A stretch of DNA of 8,440 nucleotides from assembly GCA_021845835.1 (NCBI GenBank), contig JAJZVE010000178.1, forward strand, positions 1-8,440, read 5' to 3'. Below are positions 6,129 to 8,440 of this stretch, piece by piece (the stretch's first letter is position 1; every line of letters starts with the position of its first letter). The translations under genes were made by a program, and so were the position numbers. The notes beneath the pieces are model-generated. The model saw nothing but the letters and a program-made list of their open reading frames with translations, was not told where the DNA came from and searched no databases. The stretch comes from Pseudomonadota bacterium. GTDB lineage: Bacteria > Pseudomonadota > Alphaproteobacteria > Acetobacterales > Acetobacteraceae.

Positions 6129-6163
6129 CAGTCGCATGCGCGCAGTAGCGCCTTTGGCGACTG
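6129..6163. repeat. Inverted repeat between the DUF2958 gene and the 72-residue gene
   Basis: CAGTCGC (6129-6135) and GCGACTG (6157-6163) are perfect 7-base complements with a 21-base spacer. It lies in the 90-base gap after the DUF2958 stop. It could form an RNA hairpin that trims or stabilises the transcript before the next gene; there is no T-tract. Confidence 0.35.
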
Positions 6164-6192
6164 CGAGGACCAAAAGACCGAAAGGCCCGCGG

Positions 6193-6411
6193 ATGGTTGA
6201 TCTGATCCTGCGTCCGTCCGGACTGTTGCCCGGAAAGTCCTGGGCGCTGCAATTCCGCACTCACGAGTGCTGCGGCCCGACCGAGTACCACACGATCTCC
6301 CGGGTCTCCGACGAAGTCGCCCGGGAGATCATCCGCGCCGGGGCACCATTCTGGCTGTTTGTCGATCCCGACGAACAGCCACCGGCGAATGCGCCGGTGA
6401 AGCCTGGATAA
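6193..6411 (+). CDS. 72-residue hypothetical protein
   Basis: I do not recognise this family. The ATG at 6193 is chosen because AAAGG lies about eight bases upstream and MVDLILRPSG makes a natural N-terminus. An in-frame ATG at 6136 would add 19 basic residues but lacks a ribosome binding site and sits inside an inverted repeat. The protein has no signal peptide or membrane segment. Visible features are an adjacent Cys pair (HECCGPTEY, 24-32), VSDEVAREIIRAG (38-50, a probable helix), FWLFVDPDEQPP (53-64) and a Pro-rich tail. It lies co-directionally between the DUF2958 gene and the MGWLF gene and is probably part of the same transcript. The Cys pair might bind metal, but that is speculation. 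Confidence 0.6.
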   Translation: MVDLILRPSGLLPGKSWALQFRTHECCGPTEYHTISRVSDEVAREIIRAGAPFWLFVDPDEQPPANAPVKPG

Positions 6412-6671
6412 GCAAACGCCGGAGAGCACGCGGACGTGCCGTCCCGTGGCGCGGCACGCAAGGGTCGAGCCGGGCGCCTGAGGCGCCCTTGCGCGCCGCA
6501 CCGCCGGGCCAGCGACTGGCGGGATGTCTCGACGCAATGACGGGATGAAGACCTCGCCGATGCGAATCGCGAGCAAAGCGGCCGGCTGAACCGACAACAC
6601 CCGCGCATCGCGACATGGCGCAGCGAACGGAGCTGCGGTCGTCACTTACCCCACGCACGGAGGAGAGCACG
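6412..6671. other. 260-bp intergenic region with two hairpins
   Basis: No gene is supported on either strand. One hairpin pairs GTGCCG (6436-6441) with CGGCAC (6452-6457). A second, GGGCGCC TGA GGCGCCC, at 6472-6488 has a 7-bp perfect stem followed by only two T residues. The region separates the small upstream genes from the MGWLF gene and may contain a transcript end plus an internal promoter, but I see no clear promoter match. Confidence 0.45.
6472..6490 (+). terminator. GC-rich hairpin, possible weak terminator
   Basis: The 7-bp stem GGGCGCC/GGCGCCC with a three-base loop is followed by TT. The stem is strong but the T-tract is almost absent, so it could act on either strand as a pause site or factor-assisted end about 60 bases after the 72-residue gene. 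Confidence 0.3.
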
Positions 6672-7259
6672 ATGGGATGGCTGTTCCACAACGAAAAACT
6701 GCGGCACGAGACGCCGGTCGCGTATATCACGCGCCACTTCTCGCATGAAAGCGACACGGCCACGGCGACCGTTCTCGCGGCCGCTTCGGTGCGCGGCACC
6801 ATCTATGCCGCGATCCGCAACGCGGACAAGCAGACCGGCAAGACCTATGTTTTCTGCGCCGTCATCCTGTTCAGGAACAACAAGCGGGATGGCTTTGGCT
6901 ACAAGGCGATGGACGAGGGCATGGGACCGTGTGAGGTCGATTGCCCGGATCGCATCATCCGGCTGCTCTCTCCCGTCGAAGAGATTCCGAACCCATCATA
7001 CTCCGCCGACTGGCGCGCCCGCGTCGCCGCTGCCAAGGCGCAGCGCGCGGCGATCCGCAGCAACCTCGGCACGCTCTCTCCCGGCGACACGATCCGTCTG
7101 GCGCAGCCGGTCCATTTCGCCAGCCACGGACTCAGCGCCGACAGGTTCACGCTGATCGAGTACCGCAAACGCACGCCGATCTTCGTGCCGCTGGCGCACC
7201 CGACATTCCGCTGCCGCCTGCGCCGCGAGACACTCTCGACCGCAACCATCGAGCACTGA
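6672..7259 (+). CDS. 195-residue plasmid-type 'MGWLF' protein (DUF6927-like)
   Basis: The N-terminus MGWLFHNEKLRHETPVAYIT is preceded by a strong Shine-Dalgarno (GGAGGAGAG, 6659-6667), which fixes the start over an in-frame ATG 57 bases upstream (6615). Residues 28-70 look like a beta-rich core (TATVLAAASVRGTIYAAIRN, KTYVFCAVILF). Residues 84-115 carry conserved-looking MGPCEVDCPDRIIRLLSPV with two Cys (87, 91), then NPSYSADWR. A helix AAAKAQRAAIR leads to a C-terminal domain that may be a small barrel (LSPGDTIRLAQPV to the end). I recall similar proteins from plasmids and islands of Alphaproteobacteria, encoded near ardC and a methylase-helicase; the DUF number is from memory. Function unknown. 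Confidence 0.8.
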   Translation: MGWLFHNEKLRHETPVAYITRHFSHESDTATATVLAAASVRGTIYAAIRNADKQTGKTYVFCAVILFRNNKRDGFGYKAMDEGMGPCEVDCPDRIIRLLSPVEEIPNPSYSADWRARVAAAKAQRAAIRSNLGTLSPGDTIRLAQPVHFASHGLSADRFTLIEYRKRTPIFVPLAHPTFRCRLRRETLSTATIEH

Positions 7260-7283
7260 CCACGGGCTTACGCCGCGGTCTCT

Positions 7284-7297
7284 GACGGCCGGCCGTC
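7284..7297. repeat. 14-bp perfect palindrome before the methylase gene
   Basis: GACGGCCGGCCGTC reads the same on both strands. It sits in the 164-base gap between the MGWLF gene and the methylase gene, 25 bases after the former's stop. It could be a protein-binding site or a transcript-end hairpin. In very GC-rich DNA such palindromes can arise by chance. Confidence 0.35.
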
Positions 7298-7423
7298 GCG
7301 TTGCGGTCGGCGTCCCCGAATATCCAATCCGCCCGTCCAGGGCGCCCCACACCCTCCGGCCACCCACGCCCGGCGCATCACCCGCGCCCGGACGCGCGCG
7401 GCTGCCAGCAGCAGGAGCACGCC

Positions 7424-8440
7424 ATGCCCGACGCCGCCCAGTTCACGCTCGGCCTGTTCGACAGCACCCAATCCGCTGGCTTGCCATCGGCTGACGCCGA
7501 CGGAACCTTGGCCAGCTCCGCCCTCGGGTCGATCATCCATGCGCCGCACGCGGAGCCGGACGTGCCGGCCCCGGAAGACCGCGATGACGGCGAGCATCCC
7601 GAGCCTTCGCCGGCGGTGCCTGCGCTTGGCAGCATCGGGACGAATGTCTCGCTGGACGGAGACCGCGCGCTGGCGCGCGGCTGGCCGGCCCGCGCGCGCG
7701 ACAATATCGCCGCCATCCGCCTGTCCAAGGAACTGGAGGGGATCGGGCGCCCGGCCACGGCCGAGGAACAGACGATACTCCTCCGCTTCGTCGGCTTCGG
7801 CGCGACCGAGCTGGCGCAAACCTGCTTTCCACTGCCGGGGGCGACCGGGTTCCGGCCCGGTTGGGAAGAGATTGGAAAAGATCTCGCGCAAGCAGTCACG
7901 CCGGCCGAATACGCCGCCCTGCAACGCGCGACCCAGTATGCCCATTACACCCCAGAGCCGATCATCCGCGCGCTGTGGCGCGCCGCGCGGCATCTCGGCT
8001 TTGCCGGCGGCCGTGTGCTCGAGCCGGGCATGGGCACCGGCCTGTTCTTCGCACTGCTGCCGCCGACGCTGCGCGGCGCCTGCCGGCTCACCGGTGTCGA
8101 ATACGATCCGGTGACGGCCCGCATCGCGCGCTGCGTGCATCCCCAGGCCCGCATCCGCTGCGAGGACTACACGCGCAGTCCTCTGGGCGGCGGCTTCGAC
8201 CTCGCCATCGGCAACCCGCCCTTCGCCGACCGCATCGTGCGCGCCGATCCCACGACGGCGGCGCTCGGCCTCAGGCTGCACGACTACTTCATTGCCCGCT
8301 CGATCGCCCGGCTGCGGCCCGGTGGCCTCGCCCTGTTCGTGACCAGCACCGGGACGATGGACAAGGCAGGCACCGCCGCGCGCGCGCACATCGCCGGCAT
8401 GGCCGATCTGGTCGGCGCCGTCCGGCTCCCCGCGGCAGAT
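7424..8440 (+). CDS. N6-adenine DNA methylase, N-terminal part of a large methylase-helicase (cut by window edge)
   Basis: The frame is open from ATG 7424 to the window end (339 residues), with AGGAG at 7413-7417. Residues 1-80 are Pro/Asp/Ala-rich and probably disordered. RARDNIAAIRL (90-100) and FVGFGATELAQ (122-132) open the conserved part, then TQYAHYTPEPIIRALW (170-185) as in plasmid methylase-helicases. SAM-binding motif I is LEPGMGTG (199-206); the acidic motif II residue is E226 in GVEYDPV; catalytic motif IV is NPPF (264-267), diagnostic of N6-adenine amino-methyltransferases. LHDYFIARSI and FVTSTGTMDKA follow. Full-length relatives, about 1,500 residues or more, carry a SNF2/DEAD-type helicase after the methylase; that part lies outside this window. 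A role in marking or protecting element DNA is likely (inference). Confidence 0.88.
   Translation, partial: MPDAAQFTLGLFDSTQSAGLPSADADGTLASSALGSIIHAPHAEPDVPAPEDRDDGEHPEPSPAVPALGSIGTNVSLDGDRALARGWPARARDNIAAIRLSKELEGIGRPATAEEQTILLRFVGFGATELAQTCFPLPGATGFRPGWEEIGKDLAQAVTPAEYAALQRATQYAHYTPEPIIRALWRAARHLGFAGGRVLEPGMGTGLFFALLPPTLRGACRLTGVEYDPVTARIARCVHPQARIRCEDYTRSPLGGGFDLAIGNPPFADRIVRADPTTAALGLRLHDYFIARSIARLRPGGLALFVTSTGTMDKAGTAARAHIAGMADLVGAVRLPAAD

Noticed and set aside
7268..8389. Minus-strand 373-codon frame opposite the methylase gene
   Set aside because: The plus strand carries clear methylase motifs (EPGMGTG, NPPF) and a ribosome binding site, so this frame is an antisense shadow.
1..8440. 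CRISPR array, tRNA/rRNA genes or replication origin with iterons
   Set aside because: No regularly spaced repeats, tRNA cloverleaf, rRNA sequence or multi-copy iterons were seen on reading. Only the two-copy AATAAACCGGCC repeat was found.

Overview
The window looks like an accessory region of a high-GC alphaproteobacterium, perhaps of the Acetobacteraceae/Rhodospirillales type. This is an inference from gene content: a Ti-type TraA relaxase with its DUF6118 partner, an ArdC/DUF2958/methylase-helicase backbone typical of plasmids and integrative elements, and an IS1182-type transposase. No rRNA, tRNA or CRISPR was seen.

Left part (1 to about 1300, minus strand). Base composition is near 50-55% G+C, clearly lower than the rest. 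It carries a 37-residue, very acidic peptide gene (944-1057) with a strong Shine-Dalgarno. An intrinsic-terminator-like hairpin (901-931) follows, and then a B12-binding-type radical SAM enzyme (1-847) that runs off the left edge. A long inverted repeat (1103-1143) lies upstream of the peptide gene. Small peptide, leaky hairpin and radical SAM enzyme together form a plausible, possibly undescribed RiPP (ribosomally made, modified peptide) locus. This is the most interesting part of the window. The peptide carries an LVEEV stretch like the one in the mycofactocin precursor leader, but lacks that precursor's C-terminal core.

Middle part (about 1300 to 4740, mostly minus strand, very GC-rich). 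This is decayed conjugation DNA: a DUF6118 membrane protein (1417-2106), the C-terminal third or so of a TraA relaxase/helicase, and a 3'-truncated IS1182-family transposase fused directly to the traA remnant near 3207. The relaxase and Walker-box parts of TraA are missing, so transfer by this copy is very unlikely. A 540-bp stretch (4201-4741) holds no convincing gene.

Right part (4742 to 8440, plus strand). A co-directional cluster encodes ArdC (ssDNA-binding plus zinc metalloprotease fold), a DUF2958 protein overlapping it by ATGA, a 72-residue hypothetical protein, a 195-residue 'MGWLF' protein, and the N-terminal 339 residues of a large N6-adenine methylase of the methylase-helicase type, cut by the right edge. 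This set is a recurring plasmid/ICE module, probably helping incoming DNA evade host restriction.
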